NCBI GenBank assembly: GCA_019359515.1
Contig: JAHHHC010000016.1
Span: 62,001 to 126,000 of the forward strand
Length of the DNA stretch: 64,000 bases
Reading direction: 5' to 3'
DNA from: Desmonostoc vinosum HA7617-LM4
Lineage (GTDB): Bacteria; Cyanobacteriota; Cyanobacteriia; Cyanobacteriales; Nostocaceae
Shown here: piece by piece, positions 23,965-33,140 of the stretch
Position numbering within the stretch: the first letter of the stretch is position 1
Layout: each line of letters begins with the position of its first letter
Position numbers and translations under genes: made by a program
The notes under the pieces: generated by a model
What the model was told of the DNA's origin: nothing
Database searches by the model: none
The model's input: only the letters and a program-made list of their open reading frames with translations

Positions 23965-26049
23965 ATGCATCAGATTTACAAATGGCAGTCTGTCTCTGTA
24001 CTCATAGTTGGATTAGGAATAATCATTAGTGCAGTTAAACCGATGATATTTGCAGCAACTCCACAAGTAGCTCAAACAACTGCTTTTAGTGATATTAAAG
24101 GTAACTGGTCGCAGTCATGTATTACACGACTGGCTAGTCAAGGTCTAATTGCTGGTTATCCAGATGGTACTTTTCGACCAAACGCGTCTGTAACTCGAGC
24201 AGAGTTTGCAGCAATGCTCAATAAGGCTTTCCCCAACGCGAAAAAGACTCGTAATGCAACGCGTTTTGTAGATATCCCCTCAAGCTATTGGGCTAATGGT
24301 GCGATCGCCAAAGCCTCCCAAACAGGATTCCTCTCAGGCTATCCCGGTGGGGTTTTCAAACCTAGTCAAAATATTCCTCGCGCTCAAGTTTTAGTAGCTT
24401 TGGTTAGTGGTTTAAACTACTCTTTGAGTCAGTCTCCCTCCATCACATTAGCTAATTTCGCTGACGCCAAAACAATTCCTAAATATGCCAACAATGGTGT
24501 TGCCGCTGCAACACAAAAACGCCTCGTTGTCAATTATCCTAATGTCAAATACCTCCGCCCGAATCAATCAGCCAGTCGGGCTGATGTATCGGCTTTCTTG
24601 TGCCAAGCTTTAGATAAACCTGGGCAAGCTTCTGGGGTTCCTGAGCAGTTTATTGCCGGCAGCAATACTGGTGGTAATGGCGGTGTGAACACTGGTAGCT
24701 TTGATTACTATGTATCTAGCAACGGTTCAGATAACGGTCGAGGTACAAAATCTTCTCCCTGGCGTACTCTCAACAAAGCTTTAACTTCTGTTCCTGCGGG
24801 AAGACAAGTTACTATTGGCATTGGCCCAGGGACTTTTGATTTAGGCGGCAAGGTTTCAGTGCCATCAGGAGTGAAGCTTGTAGGCTCAGGAATTGATGCA
24901 ACTACGATTATGGGAGAAATGCGGCTGGTTAAAGTCAATGACGTTACTATCAGCAAACTGCAATTAAATGGCAATAAATATAAATATTCGACTGCTCTGT
25001 TTATTCGAGATGCCAAACGACTCAATATCGAGAATGTGGCATTTAACAAGTATGAATCTCAAGCAATAGAGATGGAAAGAATTTCGGATAGTGAGTTCGC
25101 TTATCTTGACATATTTGATTGCACATTCAATAAGCGCAAAGCTGGTGGAGGTGGCACACAATCAAGAGCAATTGATTTAGGGAATCTGACTAATGTCAAC
25201 ATTCATAATGTCACAATCAATACATTAACTCGTGGTGGTCAAGGAATTGGTTCCAATACTGACAAGTGGAAAGCTGGTATTAGAGGGCCAGGAACGGATG
25301 GTATATTTAGAAACGTTAAGCTTTACAATTTAGATATCAAAGTTGATGCTTGGAATGCGTGGCAAAATGGGTGGACTCCACAGATGGCTTTAGAACTTTA
25401 TTCACATAAGTGCTATGGTTGCGAAGTTTATAATTCTACCTTCAACAGCACGGTATCTTTAGCGGTTCAGCCAACAAAAGAGCCGGTTAGCATCCGTGTA
25501 CATCATAATTTGTGGTATGGAAACAACCCATATTATGCCTGTGAAGTAACTACCGACAATATCGAATTTGACCATAATTATATTCGTGGAGGCTCTTATT
25601 CAATTTCTTCTTTTGGCAATAAATATAGAAACTTGAATGTTCATCACAATGTTTTTGAAAAAACAAAAGGCCCCTTCTTGATTGGTATCTTGAACGACAA
25701 ACGGGAAAATTTTAAGTTTACTAACAACACGATATACATTTCAGATAAAAAATCTCCACTTTTCCGATTCAAGAATGGACAAGCTCCGAACCAGCAGATT
25801 AGCAACAATATTTTCTACTCGCCTAATAAAATCAACAATTCGTTGGGTATTTCGATAGGTTTAGAAAATAACCTTTTCTACAACATTAAACCAGGAGGCG
25901 ATCGCCCCATAACTGTTGATCCACAATTGAGACTTTCAGGAAGTGTACCTTCACCATACTACATGCCCAAAAACGGCAGTCCAGCAGATAGCCTCAATCT
26001 AGGCGCTATTCAACCAGGTAGTTCGGCCTGGGTGGTAGGCAAGAGATGA
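23965..26049 (+). CDS. SLH-domain protein with right-handed beta-helix
   Basis: The 694-residue protein has a signal peptide and three S-layer homology domains: about residues 39-90 (FSDIKGNWSQSCITRLAS; GYPDGTFRPN), 97-148 (VDIPSSYWANGAIAKAS) and 162-215 (NFADAKTIPKYANNGVAAAT). After a Gly/Asn linker, residues about 245-690 form a right-handed parallel beta-helix starting DYYVSSNGSDNGRGTKSSPW, as in pectate-lyase-like and DUF1565 proteins. SLH domains anchor proteins to cell-wall polymers, and in cyanobacteria occur in outer-membrane and envelope proteins. A polysaccharide-binding or cleaving role is inferred from the helix. Its TGA stop overlaps the ATG of the next gene, indicating translational coupling. 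Confidence 0.88.
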   Translation: MHQIYKWQSVSVLIVGLGIIISAVKPMIFAATPQVAQTTAFSDIKGNWSQSCITRLASQGLIAGYPDGTFRPNASVTRAEFAAMLNKAFPNAKKTRNATRFVDIPSSYWANGAIAKASQTGFLSGYPGGVFKPSQNIPRAQVLVALVSGLNYSLSQSPSITLANFADAKTIPKYANNGVAAATQKRLVVNYPNVKYLRPNQSASRADVSAFLCQALDKPGQASGVPEQFIAGSNTGGNGGVNTGSFDYYVSSNGSDNGRGTKSSPWRTLNKALTSVPAGRQVTIGIGPGTFDLGGKVSVPSGVKLVGSGIDATTIMGEMRLVKVNDVTISKLQLNGNKYKYSTALFIRDAKRLNIENVAFNKYESQAIEMERISDSEFAYLDIFDCTFNKRKAGGGGTQSRAIDLGNLTNVNIHNVTINTLTRGGQGIGSNTDKWKAGIRGPGTDGIFRNVKLYNLDIKVDAWNAWQNGWTPQMALELYSHKCYGCEVYNSTFNSTVSLAVQPTKEPVSIRVHHNLWYGNNPYYACEVTTDNIEFDHNYIRGGSYSISSFGNKYRNLNVHHNVFEKTKGPFLIGILNDKRENFKFTNNTIYISDKKSPLFRFKNGQAPNQQISNNIFYSPNKINNSLGISIGLENNLFYNIKPGGDRPITVDPQLRLSGSVPSPYYMPKNGSPADSLNLGAIQPGSSAWVVGKR

Positions 26050-26750
26050 GTATGCCACTCATCCACAAAATTTTAGTACCGTCTGGTGCGGAATATAAAG
26101 CTGTTTGTCGCGGTTTAAAGGGCCTCAGAGGTGTAATGCCAACTGTCGTACCAATTCCGATGGGAATGAAGCCTCTAGCTCAATACTTGCAAAAAGGACA
26201 AGCGAGTGAAAACATTCACAATGAGCCACAAAACATACTAGTTATGGGTATTTGTGGCAGCCTGACAAAGCACTTTGTCGTTGGAGACGTTGTATTGTAT
26301 CGAGATTGTGTTTATCAGGCACAAGTTCGAGAATGCGATCGCACTCTCACTACCCAGTTACACTCGCTCACACAACAAGATGTCTCTTTAGTCAAATCGT
26401 TAACAAGCGATCGCGTCATTGCTTTAGCAGGTGAAAAACTTCATTTGGCTACGACTTTAGAAGTTGACGTTGTTGACATGGAAGGATTTGCAGCTTTAGA
26501 GTTTTTCCAAGCAGCGGCAGGGGCAGTGGCAATGCTGCGAGTTGTTAGCGACGACTCTGGGCACGATATACCTGATTTATCATCAGCAATAAATTCAGAA
26601 GGTTCACTACAACCCCTACTATTAGCACTAAAACTCTTACAAGAACCGATTGCTGCAACTCGACTGATTCGAGGTTCGTTAATAGCACTAAAAGTGTTAG
26701 AGAGAGTGACAAATCAGCTTTTCGCTACCCTGCGGGAAACCACCATCTAG
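26046..26750 (+). CDS. Nucleoside phosphorylase superfamily protein
   Basis: The 234-residue protein fits the PNP/UDP phosphorylase-like fold: ILVPSGAEYKAVCRGLKG at the start, the phosphate/ribose-binding strand ILVMGICGSL, VVGDVVLYRDCVY, and the purine-site helix VVDMEGFAALEF followed by LRVVSDD. Relatives act as MTA/SAH nucleosidases or in hopanoid side-chain formation. Substrate and pathway are not shown here. The start ATGA overlaps the stop of the beta-helix gene, so the two are translated together although no functional link is obvious; ATG at 26,052 is an alternative start. Confidence 0.8.
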   Translation: MSMPLIHKILVPSGAEYKAVCRGLKGLRGVMPTVVPIPMGMKPLAQYLQKGQASENIHNEPQNILVMGICGSLTKHFVVGDVVLYRDCVYQAQVRECDRTLTTQLHSLTQQDVSLVKSLTSDRVIALAGEKLHLATTLEVDVVDMEGFAALEFFQAAAGAVAMLRVVSDDSGHDIPDLSSAINSEGSLQPLLLALKLLQEPIAATRLIRGSLIALKVLERVTNQLFATLRETTI

Positions 26751-26765
26751 CTATACCCCCATGGC

Positions 26766-26914
26766 TAAGCTAATCTGCCTTGAACTTGCATAATCCTTTG
26801 CCTCAGAAAGACGCAAAGAGAAGTTGCTCAACGGGGGTTCCCCCCGTTGAGCAAACTTCGGAGGACGCGCTTAAGGGGAGACGCGGGGATGCAATTTGAA
26901 TGATTATTAGCTTA
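26766..26914. mobile_element. 149-bp MITE-like element, copy 1
   Basis: Terminal inverted repeats TAAGCTAAT (26,766-26,774) and ATTAGCTTA (26,906-26,914) enclose a 149-bp non-coding element. A nearly identical copy in opposite orientation is at 45,192-45,339. The ends can be read as a TA target duplication flanking AGCTAAT, as in IS630/Tc1-mariner-derived elements. The core contains CAACGGGGGTTCCCCCCGTTG, a strong hairpin that is partly altered in copy 2. Confidence 0.85.
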
Positions 26915-26965
26915 CAAAAACCTCTTAAATATCAAGACTTTTTCTGTATATTTTAATTACAAATT

Positions 26966-27886
26966 ATGATGTTGAAATCAGGTAGTTTGTGGACAAGTGT
27001 CATCAAACAGACTGAGTATGCTCTACAGTGTGGAGCATTGCTTTCTATACCAACAGAGTTTGAATTTGTAGAACAAGATGGTGTGCATTTCTTAGTGCGA
27101 ATTTTATCTAACCTTGCCCGCAAAGATGCAGCCAAACAAAAACGAGAAAAGCAAGCCACTTCCTCTGGTAAAGAGTTTAATCCTTTTCTTCCTTATGAAA
27201 AAGATTTATTTATTGCAGATATTTCTGATACCCATGTGTGTATTTTGAACAAGTTTAACGTTGTTGATTACCATTTGCTGTTGATTACTCGTGCCTTTGA
27301 GGAACAAGAAAGCTTACTGACTCAAGAAGATTTTGCTGCAATGTTGGCATGTTTGGCTGAGTTTGAGAGTTTGGCATTTTACAACAGTGGTAAAATTGCA
27401 GGTGCTAGCCAGCGACACAAACATCTACAACTTGTACCTTTACCACTTGCACCTTCTGGAGTGCAGATACCCATCGAACCACTGCTAGCATCAGCACAAT
27501 TTCTCAATTCGATTGCAACTATACCAGGATTACCTTTTGCACATGCTTTTGCAAAATTAGATCCATCAACAGGAGCTGAAGCAACACTAGAACTTTATTA
27601 CGCTTTGTTGCGTGCTGTGGGTTTAGGCACAGTTGATGGTAATGAGCAATCTGGTGCTTATAATCTGCTAGCAACGCGAGAATGGATGCTGATTGTACCG
27701 CGATCGCAAGAGTGTTTTCAATCTATATCTGTGAATTCATTGGGATTTGCAGGTGCGCTACTAGTGCGAAACGAGCAACAAATGCAGATTCTCAAAGACT
27801 ATGGGCCGATGACTATCCTTGAAAGGGTTGCTGTACCAAATTTCATCAAGCTAAAAGCAGTTATTCCACCTGAAGAATTTGACTAG
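26966..27886 (+). CDS. ATP adenylyltransferase / Ap4A phosphorylase-like
   Basis: The 306-residue protein resembles diadenosine tetraphosphate phosphorylases of the HIT superfamily. It has FLPYEKDLFIADISDTHVC, then the catalytic motif SQRHKHLQLVPLP in the GASxxHKHxQ style, and a C-terminal ATP-adenylyltransferase region (FAHAFAKLD; GAYNLLATREWMLIVPRSQ; SLGFAGALLV). These enzymes split Ap4A with phosphate or make ADP from adenylyl sulfate in the reverse direction. Length and motif set are normal. A MITE-like element lies 51 bp upstream and may affect its promoter. Confidence 0.88.
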   Translation: MMLKSGSLWTSVIKQTEYALQCGALLSIPTEFEFVEQDGVHFLVRILSNLARKDAAKQKREKQATSSGKEFNPFLPYEKDLFIADISDTHVCILNKFNVVDYHLLLITRAFEEQESLLTQEDFAAMLACLAEFESLAFYNSGKIAGASQRHKHLQLVPLPLAPSGVQIPIEPLLASAQFLNSIATIPGLPFAHAFAKLDPSTGAEATLELYYALLRAVGLGTVDGNEQSGAYNLLATREWMLIVPRSQECFQSISVNSLGFAGALLVRNEQQMQILKDYGPMTILERVAVPNFIKLKAVIPPEEFD

Positions 27887-27957
27887 GCGATCGCTTACTG
27901 ATTCTAGTTATCTTGCAGACAATGGTGATGCCTGCGGCGAGCTACGCCTACGCACTC

Positions 27958-28836
27958 TTAATTTTCAACTGCTTCTAACCAAACCGACAAATCAGCTAAA
28001 CTGGCAAAATCTAACAGCGCTTCGCTCAAATCTTCGAGAACTGTTAAAGGTAAATCTAGGATAAGCGATCGCGTTTCCACAGACAATTCTCCAAATCGCT
28101 TAGTCAGCAGTCGGATAATCAGGTTAGCAGCTTCTTCTTTGCGTCCTTCTTTGCGTCCTTCTTTGCGTCCTTCTTTGCGTCCTTCTTCCTTAATTTCTCG
28201 ATAAACTCTTGTTTCCTTGAGCGTTATTCCTAGCATCGACTCTACCTCGACTCGACTTAATGTTTCAAACTTGTACACCATAATGGTTGTCAGCATCTCT
28301 ATTATGGCGCGACTCGTTGTTTCAGATACTTCTTGACTGGTTCTTGTCAACAAATACCTTGCTTCATCTGGTGCTTGTTCTGGTTCCACTGTAGTCAACA
28401 CCGTTAGTGCTACCCATAAGGATAATTGACGAATGTCTCCCAATTCATCCAAATATATCCGATGTACTTGTCCGCCGTTGAGTAATGAGCGATGAGGATA
28501 AATATCATTTTGCTCAATGCTACGTGACGGGTAAATGATTACTACTTGCCAGTCGCTAAATCTGGCACGGTTACGGTAAAAATATAACCACGATTCTGCA
28601 AATACTCTTTCGTAAAGCTGTTCATCCCTTTGAAATTGGACTTCACAAAAATATACAGTACCTGGACTGGCATTTTCTGGTGGCAGAAATACACCATCGA
28701 TTTCAAATTTGGGTTCTTTAACAGCTACGCAATCAAATCGATAAGCATCTGCATTTGTTGGCGGATTTGTCAATAACTCAAATAGCAAAGTCGGGGATTG
28801 TTGAAATAGTTTGTAAAAAATCGAGTCTCGGCGCAT
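27958..28836 (-). CDS. Rpn-family PD-(D/E)XK protein with DUF4351 tail
   Basis: The 292-residue protein starts with DSIFYKLFQQSPTLLFELL and has the nuclease-like core of Rpn/DUF2887 proteins: EIDGVFLPP followed by VYFCEVQFQRDEQLYERVF, in which the D...E-x-Q pattern occupies the PD-(D/E)XK site. The C-terminus is a DUF4351 module (LIIRLLTKRFGEL to the end). Between them are tandem KEGR units encoded by a 12-bp DNA repeat. Such proteins are abundant in cyanobacteria, annotated as recombination-promoting nucleases or putative transposases. A second family member is at 53,134-53,997. The two differ in their N-terminal half but share the tail. Confidence 0.85.
   Translation of the reverse strand: MRRDSIFYKLFQQSPTLLFELLTNPPTNADAYRFDCVAVKEPKFEIDGVFLPPENASPGTVYFCEVQFQRDEQLYERVFAESWLYFYRNRARFSDWQVVIIYPSRSIEQNDIYPHRSLLNGGQVHRIYLDELGDIRQLSLWVALTVLTTVEPEQAPDEARYLLTRTSQEVSETTSRAIIEMLTTIMVYKFETLSRVEVESMLGITLKETRVYREIKEEGRKEGRKEGRKEGRKEEAANLIIRLLTKRFGELSVETRSLILDLPLTVLEDLSEALLDFASLADLSVWLEAVEN
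28138..28187. repeat. 12-bp tandem repeat inside the Rpn gene
   Basis: About four copies of GCGTCCTTCTTT lie in tandem and encode KEGR units on the minus strand. Copy-number change would be in frame, altering linker length without disrupting the gene. Confidence 0.85.
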
Positions 28837-28899
28837 GAAGCATTTTATTTAATTTACCCTGCGATACATTTAATCATAGGGTATGCATTTAGGCACTTT

Positions 28900-29149
28900 A
28901 GACCTCTTGCATAAATATTTTTTTGTTGGGCTACGCCCCGCTTCTCTACGAGACGCTTCGCGAACGCTAACACGCAGAGGCGCAGCGAAAAGTTCGTTCG
29001 CGTAGCGTCTCCTTCAGGAGAAGGAGGGTTTCCCTCCGTAGGAACGCCACTTGCGCTGCTGCCGGGGAACCCGTCCAACGCAGTGGCTCAACTTTTCAAG
29101 ACAGAGACGCAGAGAAGAGAACGCAAAGAAGGACTTTTGCAAGAGATCT
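28900..29149. mobile_element. MITE-like element with AGAYCTCTTGCA ends
   Basis: AGACCTCTTGCA (28,900-28,911) and the reverse complement TGCAAGAGATCT (29,138-29,149) form 12-bp terminal repeats with one mismatch around a 250-bp non-coding element. The core shares a long block, inverted, with the element at 23,582-23,813 although the termini differ, so it is mosaic. Confidence 0.75.
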
Positions 29150-29410
29150 TTTATCGGTTTAACCCTGTTTTGTCAGTTTGGGAGAAGCCTATCGCTGAAA
29201 GCCTTTTGGAGCTTTAGTTTTAAGCTTTTGGTTATAAATTTTAGTTACTGTTAGAAAATAAAGGCTCAAAGCTAGATTGGATGAAAGTTTCAGAATCTTG
29301 CTTTGATTATTACTTTCCGAGAGTGACATAAAAGGGTTAATAATTTGCTGAGTTCCTATATTGAATTGAGACAGGTGTTGATTGAATTCGGGTAAAAAGT
29401 AAATAAAAAA

Positions 29411-30037
29411 TCACATATTTTGTTCTAATTTTTGGAAATCTCGCTGTACTTCGCCCCAAAGAGTTTTGTTATGAGGATCTGTCTTCAGGGCTTTTTTCAG
29501 ATAAATTCTCGCTTTCAGTAGCTGATTAGTAGCAATTAACTCCCGTCCCCAAAGCTGATAAGCAACCGCCAACCATTGGTGTACCTCAGCATCTTGCGAT
29601 AAACGGTCTACCAAAGCTTCCGCTAGGGCGATCGCTTGCGGAAATCGTCTTTCTTGCAAAAACCGTTGCAACTGCTCGTAAGTTTTCCATTTGAGCCGCT
29701 GTTCTATTTCCACGATATTAGGCGGCTTAGATGTTGTGGATTTTTGTTGAGGCGTCGTTTTTGTGACTGATACTTTCTCTGGACGCGCTGCTTTGGCATC
29801 ATCAAAACCAGAATTTGGCGTAGACTCTGATGGTTCGGCTATTTCATCTGGCGGTACTACCGTGATCAGGATTTTATAAGCCTCTGTCAACGCAATAAAC
29901 TTATCTTTAGCTTTTTTATCACCTGGGTTGATATCGGGATGATATTGCTGCGCCAATCGTCGATAAGACGCTTTGATATCAGCAAAAGAGGCTCCCGACC
30001 TTAAACCTAATAAACGGTAGCAATCTCCAAGATCCAT
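29411..30037 (-). CDS. J-domain protein with TPR-like C-terminus
   Basis: The 208-residue protein begins with a J domain (YRLLGLRSGASFADIKASYR), including the HPD motif in QQYHPDINPG, which stimulates DnaK ATPase. A polar linker rich in T, P and S (residues about 75-110) leads to a helical TPR-like C-terminal half (FPQAIALAEALVDRLS; ARIYLKKALKTDPHNKTLW). It lacks the zinc-finger and CTD regions of true DnaJ, so it is a type III J-protein with an unknown client. A dnaK gene is in the window but 32 kb away. The 260 bp downstream of the stop hold no gene. Confidence 0.86.
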   Translation of the reverse strand: MDLGDCYRLLGLRSGASFADIKASYRRLAQQYHPDINPGDKKAKDKFIALTEAYKILITVVPPDEIAEPSESTPNSGFDDAKAARPEKVSVTKTTPQQKSTTSKPPNIVEIEQRLKWKTYEQLQRFLQERRFPQAIALAEALVDRLSQDAEVHQWLAVAYQLWGRELIATNQLLKARIYLKKALKTDPHNKTLWGEVQRDFQKLEQNM

Positions 30038-30049
30038 CTTAAGCCATCA

Positions 30050-30262
30050 ATGTGAAGGGAGATGAGGGAGATGAGGAAGAAGACGCAAACAGAGGGGGAT
30101 GGGGGGACGCAAAGAAACTTTTATTTACATTCCCTGCGTCCCCCTTCGGGTGACGCTCGCAAGCTCGCTAACGCTGCGCTAACGCAGTCGCCTGCGGAGG
30201 GAAACCCTCCTTTACTCGCTGTCTCACCGCGTCCCCGTGTCTTCTTGATTCCCCATTCCCTC
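30050..30262. repeat. STRR and dispersed repeat between J-protein and clpP genes
   Basis: A purine-rich heptamer-like stretch near 30,057-30,080 is followed by a block containing GGTGACGCTCGCAAGCTCGC and GTCGCCTGCGGAGGGAAACC, the same mosaic as at 8510-8600. It continues up to the clpP stop codon. Confidence 0.75.
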
Positions 30263-30856
30263 TTAAATACGTTCTTCAATTACACGGTCAATTAAACCAT
30301 ATTCCTTAGCTTCGAGAGCAGACATGAAAAAGTCGCGATCCATGTCTTTCTCGATTTTTGCTATGGACTGACCTGTATTTTTAGCATATATTTCATTGAG
30401 CTGGTTACGAATCCGTAGAATCTCTCTAGCTTCAATTTCAATATCGGTTGCTTGCCCACGGGTGCCACCGGAAGGTTGGTGAATCATAATCCGTGAGTGA
30501 GGCAGGGCTAGCCGTTTGCCTTTAGTGCCAGCTGCTAGCAAAAATGACCCCATGGAAGCAGCTAAACCTACACAAATAGTCACTACATCCGATTTGATGT
30601 GCTGCATGGTATCATAAATCGCCAGACCGGATGTCACCATGCCACCAGGGGAGTTGATGTATAAATAAATATCTTTACCTGGATCGTCGGAATCCAGATA
30701 CAGCATGACGGCGATAATTTGGTTAGCGATTTCGTCATCAATATCTCGCCCCAAGAAAATGATTCTTTCTCGGTAAAGGCGATCATAAATGCTAATCCAA
30801 TCTGTAAACTGCCCTCCGGGCATCCGGTAAGGAACTTTGGGAACGCCTATAGGCAT
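30263..30856 (-). CDS. clpP: ATP-dependent Clp protease proteolytic subunit
   Basis: The 197-residue protein has the complete ClpP catalytic triad: Ser in GLAASMGSF, His in MIHQPSGG, and Asp in MDRDFFMS. It begins [14 protein letters not shown], as in the ClpP that cyanobacteria encode beside ClpR (ClpP3 in Synechococcus nomenclature). It forms a mixed barrel with ClpR that works with ClpC. The gene lies 126 bp downstream of clpR on the same strand and is probably part of one operon. The 3' end borders a repeat block. Confidence 0.94.
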   Translation of the reverse strand: MPIGVPKVPYRMPGGQFTDWISIYDRLYRERIIFLGRDIDDEIANQIIAVMLYLDSDDPGKDIYLYINSPGGMVTSGLAIYDTMQHIKSDVVTICVGLAASMGSFLLAAGTKGKRLALPHSRIMIHQPSGGTRGQATDIEIEAREILRIRNQLNEIYAKNTGQSIAKIEKDMDRDFFMSALEAKEYGLIDRVIEERI

Positions 30857-30982
30857 TTTTGTGACTCCGTTTCAATTAATTGGGGACTAGGGACTAGAAA
30901 TAAGTAAAATAACCACTTATTCATCATTTAGGATTCAGCACGGGCTGAACGCCCTGCTACCGCTAACAGGACTCAGCACTTA

Positions 30983-31645
30983 CTAAAGAACACTGGCCGG
31001 TAGGGGAGGATTGGCGAGTTCTTCTTTTTCAAAAACTTTGTCAATCAAACCATACTCCACCGCTTGGTAGGGAGTCATATAGAATAGACGATCCATGTCC
31101 TTGGTAATTTTTTCTGGTGACTGTCCAGTAGTGCGACACAGAATGTCAACCATAGAGGCTTTGTTTGCCAAAACTTCCCTAGCCCGAATTTGAATATCCG
31201 TTGCTTGACCTTGGGCGTAGCTCTTGGGTTGGTGCAGGATAATGGTGGAGTGGGGCAAACTAGCGCGGCAACCTTTGGTACCAGCACTAAGTAACATTGC
31301 TGCCATACCCATTGCTGAACCAAGACAGATGGTGTAAATAGGGGGCTTGATATATTTGATGGTGTCGTAGATGGCGAAGGCTTCGGTTTCAAAGCCAATG
31401 GGGTCGCCGCTATAACCGGAGGTGCCAGTAGAGTTAATGTAGATTTTTATCGGCTTTTCGGGGTCATCGGACTGCAAATATAGCAGTTCGGCCACGATTA
31501 ATTCCGTGACAGCAGGTACCAGTGGCATCCCAAGATAGACAATCCTCTCCTTTAATAGTAGGGAAGGTAAATCTGGCGGCGGTGTCCGGTAAAAATTATC
31601 GCCGTAGTAGGGGGCTTGAACAGCCTTGATGGGGGAAATGTCCAT
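30983..31645 (-). CDS. clpR: ClpR, ClpP-like subunit lacking the catalytic Ser
   Basis: The 220-residue protein aligns with ClpP over its whole length, but the nucleophile segment GLAASMGSF reads GSAMGMAAM here, which puts Gly at the Ser position. The His (ILHQPKS) and Asp (MDRLFYM) sites remain. This is the hallmark of ClpR, the inactive subunit of the cyanobacterial ClpP/R core; plastids have similar subunits. An extra loop (STGTSGYSGDPIGFE) is another ClpR trait. The clpR-clpP gene order is as expected for cyanobacteria. The loss of the nucleophile is visible directly; the role in the complex is family knowledge. Confidence 0.93.
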   Translation of the reverse strand: MDISPIKAVQAPYYGDNFYRTPPPDLPSLLLKERIVYLGMPLVPAVTELIVAELLYLQSDDPEKPIKIYINSTGTSGYSGDPIGFETEAFAIYDTIKYIKPPIYTICLGSAMGMAAMLLSAGTKGCRASLPHSTIILHQPKSYAQGQATDIQIRAREVLANKASMVDILCRTTGQSPEKITKDMDRLFYMTPYQAVEYGLIDKVFEKEELANPPLPASVL

Positions 31646-31883
31646 AGCAACTGATCGCCTGAAATTATGCCGTTAACTGTAATACATCCTAGCGCGATGA
31701 TCACCCGGTTCAAGGTGTGGATTTCTCCCTAATACTTGAGGTGGTGAGCATCTGCTAAGAATTAGCTTGTGAGATATTCTGAATATATTAATGTATTTGT
31801 GTTGGATTGCGCTTTCCGTAAAGCTAAAGTAGTTTTTTGAAGTTATTCATAAATATCTATATCTAGGTTAGGAATTTTGGGTT

Positions 31884-33140
31884 ATGAAGGTTAGCTTGCA
31901 GCCTGCCTTGAATGATGGGAATTTGGACGTAAATCAACTGAGTAGTCAACGTCAGTTGTCGATCGCAGTTTCGGCGATCGCAGGCACTCAAGACCGTAGT
32001 GTACCAATAAATCTATGCTTAATTCTCGACCATAGTGGTTCGATGAATGGGCGACCACTAGAAACTGTCAAAAAAGCGGCGATCCGTTTGGTTGATAGAC
32101 TCAGTAGTAGCGATCGCCTGAGTGTTGTGGCTTTCGATCACCGGGCTAAGGTTTTAGTACCCAATCAAAGTGTCGAAGACCCTGAATATATCAAAGAGCA
32201 AATCGACCGTCTCAAGGCTGAAGGGGGTACGGCAATTGATGAAGGACTCCGCTTAGGCATTGAGGAGATGGCCAAAGGAAAAAAAGAAACGATTTCCCAA
32301 GCGTTTTTGTTAACTGACGGGGAAAATGAACACGGTGATAATAATCGCTGTTTAAAATTTGCCAAATTGGCTGCTGGTTATAATTTGACTTTGAATACTT
32401 TGGGTTTTGGCGACAACTGGAACCAAGATATCTTAGAACAAATTGCTGATGCGAGTTCCGGCACTTTGGCTTACATCCAAAAATCAGATCAGGTAGTGGA
32501 TGAGTTTAATCGGTTATTCAACCGCATTCAAACGGTAGGATTAACCAATGCTTATCTGTTATTTTCGCTGATGCCCAATGTCCGGCTAGCGGAACTCAAA
32601 CCCATCGCCCAAGTTTCGCCAGACACGATTGAGTTACCAGTGCAGCAAGAAGCCGATGGCCGCTTCGCTGTCCGCTTGGGAGATTTAATGAAAGATGCAG
32701 AACGGGTAATTTTGGCTAATATTTATTTGGGACAATTGCCAGAAGGTAAACAGGCGATCGCGAATGTGCAAGTCCGCTACGATGACCCAGCCTCAGACCA
32801 GTTAGGTTTATTTACGCCCAACATCCCAGTCTACGCGAATGTAGTAGGGCGCTACCAACCAGATCCCAATCCAGAGGTGCAGCAGTCGATTTTGGCATTA
32901 GCTAAGTATCGACAAACCCAGCTAGCTGAGATGAAATTACAACAGGGTGATCGCAATGGTGCGGCGACAATGCTGCAAACAGCAGCCAAAACCGCCCTGC
33001 AAATGGGAGATACAGGTGCAGCAACGGTATTACAAACTTCTGCTACCCGCTTACAAGCTGGAGAAGAGTTATCAGACAGCGATCGCAAAAAAACCAAGAT
33101 TGTCTCGAAAACTGTGTTGCAAGATATTCCTCCTCAATGA
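31884..33140 (+). CDS. VWA-domain protein, tandem copy 1
   Basis: The 418-residue protein has a von Willebrand factor A domain in residues about 35-220, with an intact MIDAS start (LILDHSGSMNG, DxSxS), the Thr in GGTAIDEGLRLG, and the Asp in LLTDGENEHGD. A beta-sandwich and then a helical tail (ATMLQTAAKTALQMGDTGAA) follow. The MIDAS binds Mg2+ and mediates protein contacts. No signal peptide is seen, so a cytosolic role is likely. Its TGA stop overlaps the ATG of a paralogue (33,137), so the two are translationally coupled. Partners cannot be identified from the window. Confidence 0.86.
   Translation: MKVSLQPALNDGNLDVNQLSSQRQLSIAVSAIAGTQDRSVPINLCLILDHSGSMNGRPLETVKKAAIRLVDRLSSSDRLSVVAFDHRAKVLVPNQSVEDPEYIKEQIDRLKAEGGTAIDEGLRLGIEEMAKGKKETISQAFLLTDGENEHGDNNRCLKFAKLAAGYNLTLNTLGFGDNWNQDILEQIADASSGTLAYIQKSDQVVDEFNRLFNRIQTVGLTNAYLLFSLMPNVRLAELKPIAQVSPDTIELPVQQEADGRFAVRLGDLMKDAERVILANIYLGQLPEGKQAIANVQVRYDDPASDQLGLFTPNIPVYANVVGRYQPDPNPEVQQSILALAKYRQTQLAEMKLQQGDRNGAATMLQTAAKTALQMGDTGAATVLQTSATRLQAGEELSDSDRKKTKIVSKTVLQDIPPQ

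Noticed and set aside
28854-29254. Short open frames on both strands
   Set aside because: Both are translations of the MITE-like element at 28,900-29,149.
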